64,000 nt of DNA from Saturnia japonica (lineage: Eukaryota; Arthropoda; Insecta; Lepidoptera; Saturniidae): NCBI GenBank assembly GCA_033032175.1, contig JAVKPJ010000073.1:1-64000 (forward strand), given 5' to 3'. Positions within the stretch are counted from its first letter, which is position 1. Each line of letters starts with the position of its first letter. The translations under genes were made by a program, and so were the position numbers. The notes beneath the pieces were generated by a model. That model worked only from the letters and a program-made list of their open reading frames with translations, was not told where the DNA came from and searched no databases. Shown one piece after another: positions 7,517-16,513 of the stretch.

Positions 7517-9613
7517 CTAGCCGTCTATATCCAGCTCTTCCTCAGGACTTACAGAGTCTCTGGGTTCAGCAGTAGCTGCAACATTGCTAGGGGTGTGGCC
7601 CTTTTTTGACCCTTTACCCCCTTTCCTTGTCGAGGAGATACAGGCATTGCTACCTAGCCTGTGGTTCGCCAACCTTTTTGCATCCGCACACACTGGGCAG
7701 TGTGGATCTGCAGAACATTCAGCAGCCTTGTGGCCAGTTTTGCCGCAGCGGAAGCAGAGTTCGCTGCGGTCCACTGATGCCACGCAACGCTGTTTTATGT
7801 GCCCAGCTTCTAGACAGCGGAAACACCTTGAAGCCTTAGGCTGCAGCAGTTTCACCTGCACAGCTACCCACCCGAGTAAGAGTCGACGCTCTTGCGCCAC
7901 CTTCTTCGCAGCTGCCACCGGGCAACGCACCCATATAGTGCCAGTACCATGGGGAGCTCGCCGCACGTCTCCTGTCTTGACTTGTTCAACAGCGCAGCCC
8001 CCTTTTGTGGCCACCGTGGTTGCCACCTCCTCTTTCGTGACCGAATCGTCCAATCCCGTTATGCGCAACTCCGCACATTTTGTAGGTCTAGACACTACGA
8101 CCATCCCTTGGCCAAATGTTTCGGCAAAGATCGCCGTTAATCTTGCGGCCAGACGGTCCGCCTTCTCCGAGCTCGTACTACCTGGCACTTCCAGTTTGCG
8201 CGCACCGGAAGCCGTCTCCTTGATATTAATGAAAGGGATGTCAAGGTCGGCCACAGCTACCTTATTTTTAGCAACCGACACCAACTTCATATAATCGATG
8301 CCATTGTCTATCGCCTCTTGCTGGAGTGTCAGAATGACTACAGATGACCGCGGTATGGAGAGTTTGGCGGGAGTAATTCTCGCCGGCGGCGCCTTCCTCT
8401 GAGTGGCGCGTCCATTACCTCCGCGCCTCACTACCGTCGACCATCCTTCTTGAACTACCGGAATCGGCCGCGAAGTTGACGGATGCATAATTGATGCCTC
8501 CGCCTCCTGTGCTGCCAAAGATTTCTTCTTCTTGTTCCCCTTCTTTACAGTCGAGTTAGCAGAAGTGGGTAGTTTAGGAGGCCGCACCTCCGGCAATTGT
8601 GCTACTCTCTGATCACCGGCCAGAGGAGGCCTCAATAGCCTCCCCTCGAGAGCATTCATACAGGCTCTCATCTGATTTCCCATCTCCTGCGTAGCCTGAG
8701 TTATCGCCCTGTCCAGCATTTGGCTGGTGACAACCGACTGAGGCTGTCTTGTCAGTGTCGCTTCCCGTTGTTTCGGCAGAGGAGGAAACTCCTCCCTCAT
8801 CACTCTCTTGCGAGGCGGAGGGGTTGCATTCTCCTGAACTTCTTCCCATTCTTCCCTTACTCTGTTAGAAGTAGATGGGACAACTGTACCAATCTGGGTG
8901 TCTAATTGGCGGTTTGTCTGGAGGCCTGCTTTTAGCTCGGCTAACTGTTTGCGAAGCTCAGCAATCTCCTTCGCCTGCTTTGTCTCACTCTGTTTAAGTT
9001 TTTCATAGGCTTCCTGTAGCTTCCTCATTTCATCAGAGGTATTCCTCTCAGCTAGTGACACGGCCCTATCCGCAATAGAAGCAGCAGCGTCTTTAAGGGC
9101 ACGCTGAGAGGTTCCTTTTAGATTCCTCGATTTTAGGACGACACCCAGGATCGCATCGACGTCGTCAAGTATTCCCTGTTTCAGATCCAGAGCCAGCTGC
9201 TCTTCCGTTGCTGGAACCTTGGCATTCTGTTCAGTCCTCCTAAGCCTCGCCCGAGAGGCTATTTCAACAACATCTTTCTCCGATTGGAGTCGGAGCTCTT
9301 CTCTGTCTAGGCGGAGGAGTTCTTCCTTAGCTTTGGCTAAGTTCCTATACTCACCCGTTGTCGCGGGACGGCCTCTCCCTTTCTTAGGAGGCGGTTCACT
9401 CAGCGTCTCAGTATCAGAGCCAACTTCGTCCCCAGAGGCCACGTCCGATTCTGCACTGCATTCTCCATCCTGTTTGCTCTGGTAAAATTTCCCCAAAGCA
9501 GGAGATACTCTCCCCTCAAAAGACCCCACCGAGATCATGGTAGCGTGACTGCTTCCACTAGTTTCTGATAGTCTATCTAGAGACGGCATCCTTGTAAGAA
9601 CCACCTTAGGCAA
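7517..9613 (-). CDS. ORF1 (gag-like zinc-knuckle protein, 698 aa)
   Basis: RNA-binding gag-like protein. Begins MPKVVLTRMPSLDRLSETS; the SLDRLS motif is shared with every ORF1 in the window. An AT-hook-like KKGRGRP follows, then a predicted coiled coil near 190-230 (LQEAYEKLKQ...AELRKQLAELK), the conserved pre-knuckle domain, and three zinc knuckles near 595-660 (CFRCLEAGHIKQRC, CFRCGKTGHKAAEC, CPVC...H...C). In other elements coding runs upstream through the structured module; here the upstream segment 9577-9955 is in another frame, so either MPKVV is the true start or a frameshift links the two. Confidence 0.88.
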   Translation of the reverse strand: MPKVVLTRMPSLDRLSETSGSSHATMISVGSFEGRVSPALGKFYQSKQDGECSAESDVASGDEVGSDTETLSEPPPKKGRGRPATTGEYRNLAKAKEELLRLDREELRLQSEKDVVEIASRARLRRTEQNAKVPATEEQLALDLKQGILDDVDAILGVVLKSRNLKGTSQRALKDAAASIADRAVSLAERNTSDEMRKLQEAYEKLKQSETKQAKEIAELRKQLAELKAGLQTNRQLDTQIGTVVPSTSNRVREEWEEVQENATPPPRKRVMREEFPPLPKQREATLTRQPQSVVTSQMLDRAITQATQEMGNQMRACMNALEGRLLRPPLAGDQRVAQLPEVRPPKLPTSANSTVKKGNKKKKSLAAQEAEASIMHPSTSRPIPVVQEGWSTVVRRGGNGRATQRKAPPARITPAKLSIPRSSVVILTLQQEAIDNGIDYMKLVSVAKNKVAVADLDIPFINIKETASGARKLEVPGSTSSEKADRLAARLTAIFAETFGQGMVVVSRPTKCAELRITGLDDSVTKEEVATTVATKGGCAVEQVKTGDVRRAPHGTGTIWVRCPVAAAKKVAQERRLLLGWVAVQVKLLQPKASRCFRCLEAGHIKQRCVASVDRSELCFRCGKTGHKAAECSADPHCPVCADAKRLANHRLGSNACISSTRKGGKGSKKGHTPSNVAATAEPRDSVSPEEELDIDG

Positions 9614-9955
9614 GAAGTTGCCCCCCCAGAAAACGAGGGGCAGCCCGGGCCAGGCCCGGGGAGGGATTCTCCAGGATCTGAAATGCTGGTACCCTCCTGG
9701 GGTATTTCTATTTGTTTTCTTGCACCTGCCATAGTTCTTTTGAGCTCAGTAATCCGTAATTCTGCCTGGGTCGTCGTGTTTGCATCGGAAATCCACTTGG
9801 GTGCCAAAGTCATCGTATCAATATTTAACTCGTGTACAAACCTGCCCCCCCCAGAGAACGAGGGGCTGCCCGGGCAAGGCCCGGGGAGGGATTCTCCAGC
9901 TCCTGAGGAGCTGGTACCCTCCTGGGGTAATTCTATTGAATGTGTACACTCCATC
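9577..9955 (-). CDS. upstream coding segment with two structured modules (E3)
   Basis: Reading from MECTHSIELPQEGT, this frame carries two copies of the LPQEGT/IPQEGT...FSGG module (9841-9929 and 9616-9702) separated by ~140 nt encoding a THTMTLAPKW-like spacer. It ends just after ORF1 begins in a different frame. The matching segment in E10, E16 and E17 is joined in frame to gag. It may be a small upstream ORF or a displaced ORF1 N terminus. The open frame continues upstream to 10056 through the 5' leader, but the ATG near 9955 fits the other copies better. Confidence 0.5.
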
Positions 9956-10318
9956 TTCCTTATCTCCTCCTCCAGTTCGCAGTGCGCCTGCCAGGACCGA
10001 TATGAAGACAACCAGTCCCGCCAGCCGCTCTCCGGAATTGGGCCCTTGGGGCTCAACTTGAGCCCTCATCGGCCCCAACCCGGTACTGAGTGCGCTGCTC
10101 ACACGCCACACCCAGGAGTGTTTATCGGCTCTCCAGCCTAGATCCGTAGTGTTCAGCGAGACAGGGTCACCTCGAGAAGGATGTGGTTCTTCACCACGCA
10201 CTACGGTCTTGAGGTGGCAGGCTAAGGCTCTCTCCGAAAGAAAAGAGCTGTATTGCGCCTGTGGGTCCACCCCCTGCAGATCAGAGATACAAGTACCTCA
10301 TCATGCCTGCTCGACCCC

Positions 10319-10335
10319 AACCTAACCTAACCTAA

Positions 10336-10337
<2 letters not shown>
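10319..10337 (-). repeat. TTAGG telomeric repeat tract
   Basis: About 3.5 CCTAA units on + between E3 and E4. Confidence 0.95.
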
Positions 10338-10370
<33 letters not shown>

Positions 10371-10693
10371 TGGGGAAATCCTGCATTGGATACACCTCCC
10401 GCCATCGGGGGACAGCAAGAGGGTTATGCCGGACTCCTACCGGCTAAAACCCCATGGCCGCATCAGCGCGTATGAGAACCAGGGTCGCGGGAAAGGCGGC
10501 AAGCATGCTACCGCTACCCTGTTCACGCGCTCGGGTCACCCGCAGGTGGAGAAAGCGGGGACCCTCGTCTCAGGAAGACGAAATCACCTTCCTCACGCTT
10601 CATAAATTGAAGCGGCGGCAGAACCGTGCTTCATCTTCACGGGCCTTGTTTCAACGGCAACAGACGCCCCCGCATCTGTCACCTGAAGGATTA

Positions 10694-13600
10694 TCAGGGA
10701 GGCATCAGGTGGGGGGGATTAAATCCCCTCCTCCCACCACGTCCAGTCCTCTGACGTCGGATCATGGGAGCATCCGGCTCCCTTTCTCTCGACCTTTCCG
10801 CAACTTCCTTTTGTTGGAGAACACACTCGCAGAAAGCAACAACAGCAGACCAAGCCCTATCATTTTCCACCATTGCTCTGACCAACGTCGGTAGAGATAT
10901 ATCACTACCTACTACTTCAATGAGCTCTCTGCGATGATCAGCCCACGCCGGGCATAGTTCCAGAGTGTGCTGAGCTGTGTCTATATCACACCCGACACAA
11001 TGGTGGCACCTGGATGTCAATTCCTTCCTGGCCACTTGGTTCAAGTACTTACCAAAGCAACCATGGCCTGTCAGCAACTGAACAAGACGGAAAGTGAGTC
11101 CCCCATGAGGTCTTTCTATCCATTGCATAAATATAGGGTACAGTGCCTGTATAGTCCAAAGACCAGCACTTGGTGAGGAAAGCCTCTCTTTCCACACTAT
11201 TAATACCACCTCTTGTAAGTGGTTTCTCTGCGCCTTCTCCTCCCGTGGATGAAAGGCTGCCCCTCGGGCAAGCCTCTGTGTGCGCCATTCATACATGGTC
11301 GCATGCACTTTTGCAACTAAATCCCAAGGTGTAGAACCCGCCAACAAGCACGCCGCCTCGTACGATATGGTACGGTAACCACGTATTACCCTGATAGCCA
11401 TTATCCTCTGCAGTTTCCGCAGAGCAGCAGAATTACTCGCCGTCAGGGCATCGCACCATACTGGGGCTCCATACAAGGCCATGGATCTTATCACGCCTAA
11501 GTATAAGGAGCGGCAACTAGCCCCAGCGCCTCCAAGATTGGGCAGGAGGCTTGCCAAGGCGGAAGCACATCGCAACACCCTAGGGGTCATTCGGTCAAAG
11601 TGCTCACGAAATGTCCACCGACTATCAAGGACTACACCCAGGTATTTAAGCTTAGAGTTAACCTCCACCCGAACTCCACTTATGACAAGGTGAGAGCCCG
11701 GCGGAGGTGCCCTCCGCGCACCATGAAAACACATTGACTCAGTCTTATCAAGAGCAACCTCAAGTCCTAGCATTCTGATTCTTCCTATAACCTGAGCCAT
11801 GCTAACAGTCGCTAAACGCATGGCATCACTCAGAGCAGAACCCCGTACTGTCACCAGCGTATCGTCTGCGTAACATGTCAACGCAACACCAGGCAAGAGA
11901 GCACCTCGCAGCACCCAATCATACCCGATGTTCCACAGAAGTGGGCCAAGCACTGACCCCTGTGGAACACCGCATGACACCTCCCTTTGGTGGGTACTTG
12001 CATCCTGCCCAATGTACGTGACATATCTGTCATTTAAATATGACCCAATGATCCTACGCAGATACAGTGGTACGTCATGGTATAACAACGCATCACGAAT
12101 GCGATTAAAGGGTAGGCAGTTAAACGCGTTGGCTATGTCTAGCGACACGGCCAACATCACTCCACCCTGGGAAACTGCTTCTTCCGAAAGTGTCCTGACG
12201 CGCAAAATCGCGTCAAGCGTTGATCGACCCTCCCGGAAGCCAAATTGCACTGGAGACAAATCTGGCCCTGTTCGAGTCAAATGTCTGACTATCCGCCGCG
12301 AAATAATACACTCGAACATCTTACCTACCTCGTCTAAAAGGACTATAGGCCGATACGCAGCTGAAGAATCCGCTGGGCGGCCCAGCTTTTTCAGAAGGAC
12401 AAGGCGACCTACTTTCCACTGGGTGGGGAATCGACTGGTCTGCAAGCAAGCAGTGAAGAGCCTCCTAAGTCGATCCCCTAGCGCATCCAGAGCCAACACC
12501 CAAGCACGACCCGGAATCCCGTCAGGGCCTGGCGCAGTATTTTTCTTCCTAAGTCGGCCAACAGCCACCTCTAACTCTGCCCTAGTGACTTCAGGTATGT
12601 GTTCAACTTGTCCTGGTTCCAATGTTGACGTGAGGTCTATCCCTCGCGGGAAGAGTGCAGACACAATTTCATCCAAAAGCTGAGGCTGGAGACTTTGTGT
12701 GACCGGAGGAGCCCAAGGACGTAATGAGCCCAATACCATCCGGTAAGGGCGTCCCCATGGATCACCGTTCAGAGTCTCCAAGAGTTCCTCCCTTGCCCGA
12801 GCCTTGGCTTTCTTAATAGAAATTTGGAGATTTTTCTTAGCCTCCCTAAATGCCGCATACAATTGGTCCTCAATCGTTGCATCACGACTCTGGCGCCGTC
12901 TACGCTGTCTGGCATACCTACGTCTTGCAGCAATACACACAGCTCGCAGACGCGCTATGTCACGCGACCACCAATATACCTGCCTCCTTGAAGGCAGAGG
13001 CCGGGCCCGGGGCATGGCTGCATCGCAGATACGCACCATAGTACCCCGGAACCAGTTCACCTCCCAAGCGACATCTACTGGCTCGTCCATAGGTGCTTGC
13101 CAGGAAGCAACTATTGAGGCCTCCACTAATAAATCTTGTCTAAGCATTTTAACAGCCCATCTAGGAGTCCAGGATACGTTCATGGACGGGTCTAGAGTCG
13201 GTGATACCGGACTGACATCAAACCTAATGTACAAATGATCTGATAGGGATTCTGCCTCTTCCACGACCCTCCAGCCATGAATCCGACTTGCGACAGCAGA
13301 AGAGGCGAAAGTAAGATCCACAATGGACCCTCCTTGCTGCCGCACACAAGTATAAGCCGACCCACTATTTACGACAACGAGGCCGGACGCTATTGCCCAC
13401 TCCTGGAGTGTTCTACCACGTGCATCAGTAATGGGGGATCCCCAAACCGACGATTTGGCATTAAAATCCCCCGCCACAACCACAGGGGAGGGTAAAACAC
13501 TTCCAATGAAAGCACCAAGGTCCCCTAAAAATGCTTCAAACTCTAAGAGGGTTCTGTTGGGAGAAAAATATACTCCTACCACCACTGTTTCCCCCCACAA

Positions 13601-13837
13601 GACAGCAATGAACCCAGAGCTCCTTACTTTAACCGCCATGATTGGCGCACCAACTGACATCGAGGTGACGATGGCAACTGTGCCTGTCACATCACTCACC
13701 CAATTATCCCTTGGTGGCACCGAGTAAGGCTCCGCGACTACCGCCACTTGAATTGACCACTCGGCCATGGATTGTACCAAAAGGTCCTGGGCCACAGCCG
13801 AGTGATTGATATTAGCTTGTAGAAACCTGTAAACCAT
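10694..13837 (-). CDS. ORF2: endonuclease / reverse transcriptase (1047 aa)
   Basis: Same architecture as E3 ORF2 but clearly diverged. Endonuclease motifs are QANIN, AVVAEPY, VAGDFNAKS and SDH; reverse transcriptase motifs are LDIANAF, GVPQGSVLGPLLWNI and CYADD near residue 657; the C-terminal motif is CHHC with H and C downstream (QHTLELC). No interruption. The start ATG lies one base after the ORF1 stop (TAAGATG on the - strand), the tightest spacing in the window. The near-copy E15 carries the same gene with indels. Confidence 0.93.
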   Translation of the reverse strand: MVYRFLQANINHSAVAQDLLVQSMAEWSIQVAVVAEPYSVPPRDNWVSDVTGTVAIVTSMSVGAPIMAVKVRSSGFIAVLWGETVVVGVYFSPNRTLLEFEAFLGDLGAFIGSVLPSPVVVAGDFNAKSSVWGSPITDARGRTLQEWAIASGLVVVNSGSAYTCVRQQGGSIVDLTFASSAVASRIHGWRVVEEAESLSDHLYIRFDVSPVSPTLDPSMNVSWTPRWAVKMLRQDLLVEASIVASWQAPMDEPVDVAWEVNWFRGTMVRICDAAMPRARPLPSRRQVYWWSRDIARLRAVCIAARRRYARQRRRRQSRDATIEDQLYAAFREAKKNLQISIKKAKARAREELLETLNGDPWGRPYRMVLGSLRPWAPPVTQSLQPQLLDEIVSALFPRGIDLTSTLEPGQVEHIPEVTRAELEVAVGRLRKKNTAPGPDGIPGRAWVLALDALGDRLRRLFTACLQTSRFPTQWKVGRLVLLKKLGRPADSSAAYRPIVLLDEVGKMFECIISRRIVRHLTRTGPDLSPVQFGFREGRSTLDAILRVRTLSEEAVSQGGVMLAVSLDIANAFNCLPFNRIRDALLYHDVPLYLRRIIGSYLNDRYVTYIGQDASTHQREVSCGVPQGSVLGPLLWNIGYDWVLRGALLPGVALTCYADDTLVTVRGSALSDAMRLATVSMAQVIGRIRMLGLEVALDKTESMCFHGARRAPPPGSHLVISGVRVEVNSKLKYLGVVLDSRWTFREHFDRMTPRVLRCASALASLLPNLGGAGASCRSLYLGVIRSMALYGAPVWCDALTASNSAALRKLQRIMAIRVIRGYRTISYEAACLLAGSTPWDLVAKVHATMYEWRTQRLARGAAFHPREEKAQRNHLQEVVLIVWKERLSSPSAGLWTIQALYPIFMQWIERPHGGLTFRLVQLLTGHGCFGKYLNQVARKELTSRCHHCVGCDIDTAQHTLELCPAWADHRRELIEVVGSDISLPTLVRAMVENDRAWSAVVAFCECVLQQKEVAERSREREPDAPMIRRQRTGRGGRRGFNPPHLMPP

Positions 13838-13838
13838 C

Positions 13839-16022
13839 TTAACTACCGGATATCATAACCTGCCCTTCCAGAGGCCCTACAGAGGCGCTGGATGTAGCCA
13901 CGGCTACGGACTCGTTGACAGTTCTAACGTTCTTAGCCGCTTTACCCTCCTTTCTAAGAAAAGGCACACAAGAGGCACTCCCTAACCTATGGTTAGCCGG
14001 CCTCTTGGCATCTGCACATACAGAGCATTGTGGTGACCCAGAACACTCAGAGGCTTTATGGCCTCCTTTGCCACATCGAAAGCACAACTCACTACGGTCA
14101 GCTTTCGTCTTGCAATTTTGCCTAATGTGACCGAATTCCAGACAGCGGAAGCACCTAGAGGCTCTAGGTTGCAGCAATTTAGCCTGTACAGCTACCCAGC
14201 CTAAGAGGAGCCTACGCTCCTGCGCCACCTTCTTCGCAGCAGCAATTGGGCATCTCACCCATACTGTGCCAGTGCCATAGGGAGCCCGACGCACCTCCCC
14301 TACCTTGACCTGATCTACCGAGCATTCACCCTTTGTGGCCACAGCCTCCGCTACCTCCTCCTTGGTCGCTGAATCATCCAAACCTGTGATACGAAGTTCA
14401 GCGCATTTTGTAGGCCTGGACACATGCACCATCCCTGCACCCATTGTCTCAGCGAAGATTACTCTCAACCGCTCAGCTAATCGATCCGCCTTTTCCCCAC
14501 TCGCAGCACCAGGTACTTCAAGCTTGCGTGCACCAGTAGCCGTCTCCTTGACTTTTATGAAAGGTATGTCGAGGGAGGCTATATCTACCTTACCCTTGGC
14601 AAGTGATACTACCTTAACATAATCGATCCCTTGTTTAACCGCTTCCGGCTGTAGCGTTAGTATTACAGCTGTTGAGCGTGGGACGGTAAGTTTAGCGGGA
14701 GTCACAGCAGAAGGAGGAGTTCTACCTTTGACCATATGCTTCTTACCACCATGCTTTACCACCGCCGACCATTCTTCACGAACAACAGGAGCTGGCAGCG
14801 AAGAGACCGGCTGTAACACTGATTCCTGTACCGCTTGTGCGGCCATTGATTTTTTCTTTTTCCTCCTTTTACGAGCTGGAGCCGGAGGCCCAGAATGTAT
14901 CTCTACGTCACATACCTCCGTTCCACCTATCTCCAGAGATATCTCCCTGTCCACAGTCAACGGATAACGCCCTGATTTGCCCTCTATAACATCCATGAAA
15001 GCCTTCATTTTATTTTCCATTTCCCTCAACATATTATTCATCGCATGGTTAAGCATATCACTAGTAACCATGGATGATACTTCTTTTAGAGCTGCTGTTC
15101 CACGCTTCCGAGACATTGAAGGAAACTGCTCTTGACCTCCATTATGGGGAGAAATTACTAAGTCCCCCGTACTCACCACTTCAGGTAAGCTAGCTGTAGC
15201 CACTGACTGTACTTGTCGGGCCTTATGAAGGTCTTCGCGAAGCCCTGCCAAGTCCTTGCGAAGTTCAACCAGCTCCGCCGCTTGCTTTGCCTCATTAGTC
15301 TTCAAGCAGTTATATGCATCTTGAAGCATTTTTATTTCCTCCGAGGCTGATCTATCAGCTAATGCTTTGGCCTGATCCGTTATGGAGGCTGCCGCTTCTT
15401 TGAGGGCACGCTGAAACGTACCCTTCAGATTCCTTGATTTTAGTGCGACTTCGAGAATGACTTTAACATCACTCTGAATACCCTCTGTAAGATTCACAGC
15501 GAGCTCTTCCTCCGTCGCTGGAATGAGAGATCTCCTTACAGCCCGATCCAATCTCGCCCGCGAGGCTATCTCAGCTACCTCCTGTTCAGCTTTAAGGTGA
15601 AGTTCTTCTCTCTCCAGACGAATAAGCTTCGCCTTAGCTTTCGCCAGACCAATATAATGACCCGATACTGGAGGACGACCTCTCCCTTTCTTAGAGATCG
15701 GAGTACAATGCCCAGTTACCCCATTTTCAGAATCCGTACTAGAAGACGAATCTGGTGCTGTACACAGGCGCCCCTTCCCCTTAGAAAAAGCCAATTTTGC
15801 AAGAGGCACGTCACTCCCTTCACTCGCCGTTGCCATAAGGGTTTTGCTACCAGCGCTCTCGTCCGAAACACAATCAAGCGCAGAGTTACCCTCAAGAAGC
15901 ACAACGGGACAATCCGCTGTACCAGAAGCAGCATCATTGTCAACAGCGCTTCCCTCCAAAACACTAAGTTTCTCCTTTTTGTTTTTGTTTTTAAAAATAG
16001 AACTCTTCATTTCTAATCCCAC
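13839..16022 (-). CDS. ORF1 (gag-like zinc-knuckle protein, 727 aa)
   Basis: Starts MGLEMKSSIFKNKNKKEK, a lysine-rich N terminus found in no other element here, and has neither the LPQEGT module nor the SLDRFS motif. An AT-hook-like KKGRGRPP follows, then a coiled coil near 227-268 (MLQDAYNCLKTNEAKQ...), the conserved domain (TAVILTLQPEA...RITGLDDS), and zinc knuckles near 620-690 (CFRCLEFGHIRQNC, CFRCGKGGHKASEC, CSVC...H...C). The stop codon is one base from the ORF2 start. Intact. Confidence 0.9.
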   Translation of the reverse strand: MGLEMKSSIFKNKNKKEKLSVLEGSAVDNDAASGTADCPVVLLEGNSALDCVSDESAGSKTLMATASEGSDVPLAKLAFSKGKGRLCTAPDSSSSTDSENGVTGHCTPISKKGRGRPPVSGHYIGLAKAKAKLIRLEREELHLKAEQEVAEIASRARLDRAVRRSLIPATEEELAVNLTEGIQSDVKVILEVALKSRNLKGTFQRALKEAAASITDQAKALADRSASEEIKMLQDAYNCLKTNEAKQAAELVELRKDLAGLREDLHKARQVQSVATASLPEVVSTGDLVISPHNGGQEQFPSMSRKRGTAALKEVSSMVTSDMLNHAMNNMLREMENKMKAFMDVIEGKSGRYPLTVDREISLEIGGTEVCDVEIHSGPPAPARKRRKKKKSMAAQAVQESVLQPVSSLPAPVVREEWSAVVKHGGKKHMVKGRTPPSAVTPAKLTVPRSTAVILTLQPEAVKQGIDYVKVVSLAKGKVDIASLDIPFIKVKETATGARKLEVPGAASGEKADRLAERLRVIFAETMGAGMVHVSRPTKCAELRITGLDDSATKEEVAEAVATKGECSVDQVKVGEVRRAPYGTGTVWVRCPIAAAKKVAQERRLLLGWVAVQAKLLQPRASRCFRCLEFGHIRQNCKTKADRSELCFRCGKGGHKASECSGSPQCSVCADAKRPANHRLGSASCVPFLRKEGKAAKNVRTVNESVAVATSSASVGPLEGQVMISGS

Positions 16023-16187
16023 GAGAATGGGGGAAGCAAACGGTCCACCCAGGCAGTGCCCCCTGTGCCTGGGTAAGCCTAACGTAACCCGTCAGAGAGT
16101 CGGCCGGTTCTCTGACGGGGGTCGCACTAGTGACTGGTCTCCCACCAGCCACGCATCCCCTTACGGTGCGCTGCCGCTTGGGATTAG

Positions 16188-16220
16188 GGTAATTTTTTAT
16201 AGAGGTTATCTTCCTCGCGG
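16188..16220 (-). repeat. single copy of the T6-GAGG...CCTC hairpin motif
   Basis: On + a T-run followed by GAGGTTATCTTCCTC, the unit that is repeated six times in E6 (17950-18200) and E7. It is the only sequence link seen between the E4 leader and the non-coding elements. Confidence 0.55.
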
Positions 16221-16431
16221 TCCGGGCGGTGAAGCCAAGACCCTCGGTCCCATACGAAGCCGCGAGACGTAACCACGACACTCCGATGGGATTACGAGAT
16301 TGACGGTGACAAGCCGGACAACGTGTCCAACCTGCCCACCCGACGGCAGTGTGAGTGCACGCCGAGCCCGCCAACACGCCATGTTCTTCGTTACCTCTGA
16401 TAAGCAGAGGGACGGTAAACGTAGCCCCCCC

Positions 16432-16509
16432 GTCAGGTATTAGCCGTCGGCCGTGAAGCGGCCGCCGTTGCCCGGGATGCACCACGCGGAGGTTCCTCAC
16501 TCGCACCCC
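16432..16509 (-). ncRNA. candidate HDV-like ribozyme (E4 5' end)
   Basis: P1 GGGGUGC with GCAUCCC (one G-U), P2 GUGAGG with CCUGAC (one mismatch), P3 ACC/GGU around loop UCCGCGU, GGGCAAC, P4 with a GGCCG/CGGCC core, and joining segment GGCUAAUA. Loop, P1 and P4 differ from the gag-only type while the fold is mostly kept. The P2 mismatch might weaken it. Confidence 0.65.
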
Positions 16510-16513
16510 AATC

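Larger units (their letters stand above)
4002..10318 (-). mobile_element. E3: full-length two-ORF telomeric retrotransposon
   Basis: Poly(A) 4002-4027, 3' UTR 4028-4349, ORF2 4350-7508, ORF1 7517-9613 with an upstream coding segment to about 9955, and a 5' leader to 10318. The leader's proximal half resembles that of gag-only elements, but its distal ~190 nt are of a second type shared with E10, E11, E13 and E14. The 3' end is of the CAUGGGG type shared with E4, E15 and E18. ORF2 is uninterrupted and catalytic motifs are present, so it may be a source of active enzyme. Confidence 0.92.
10338..16509 (-). mobile_element. E4: full-length two-ORF telomeric retrotransposon, distinct leader
   Basis: Poly(A) 10338-10367, 3' UTR 10368-10693, ORF2 10694-13837, ORF1 13839-16022, 5' leader 16023-16509. 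The leader is unlike those of E3 and E10 except for its last ~110 nt, where a ribozyme-like fold resembles the gag-only type. It lacks the LPQEGT structured module. A hairpin-rich motif at 16188-16220 is shared with the short elements E6 and E7. The 5' end runs into the poly(A) of E5 with only four bases (AATC) between, so the telomeric spacer is lost there. Confidence 0.92.

Noticed and set aside
10140..10318. HDV-like ribozyme in the second leader type (E3, E10, E11, E13, E14)
   Set aside because: GGGUC/GACCC, GCAGGC/GCCUGC and a P4-like hairpin occur in the right order, but a long insertion separates P3 from P1 and the joining segment is CUUA instead of CNRA. Not supported well enough to call.
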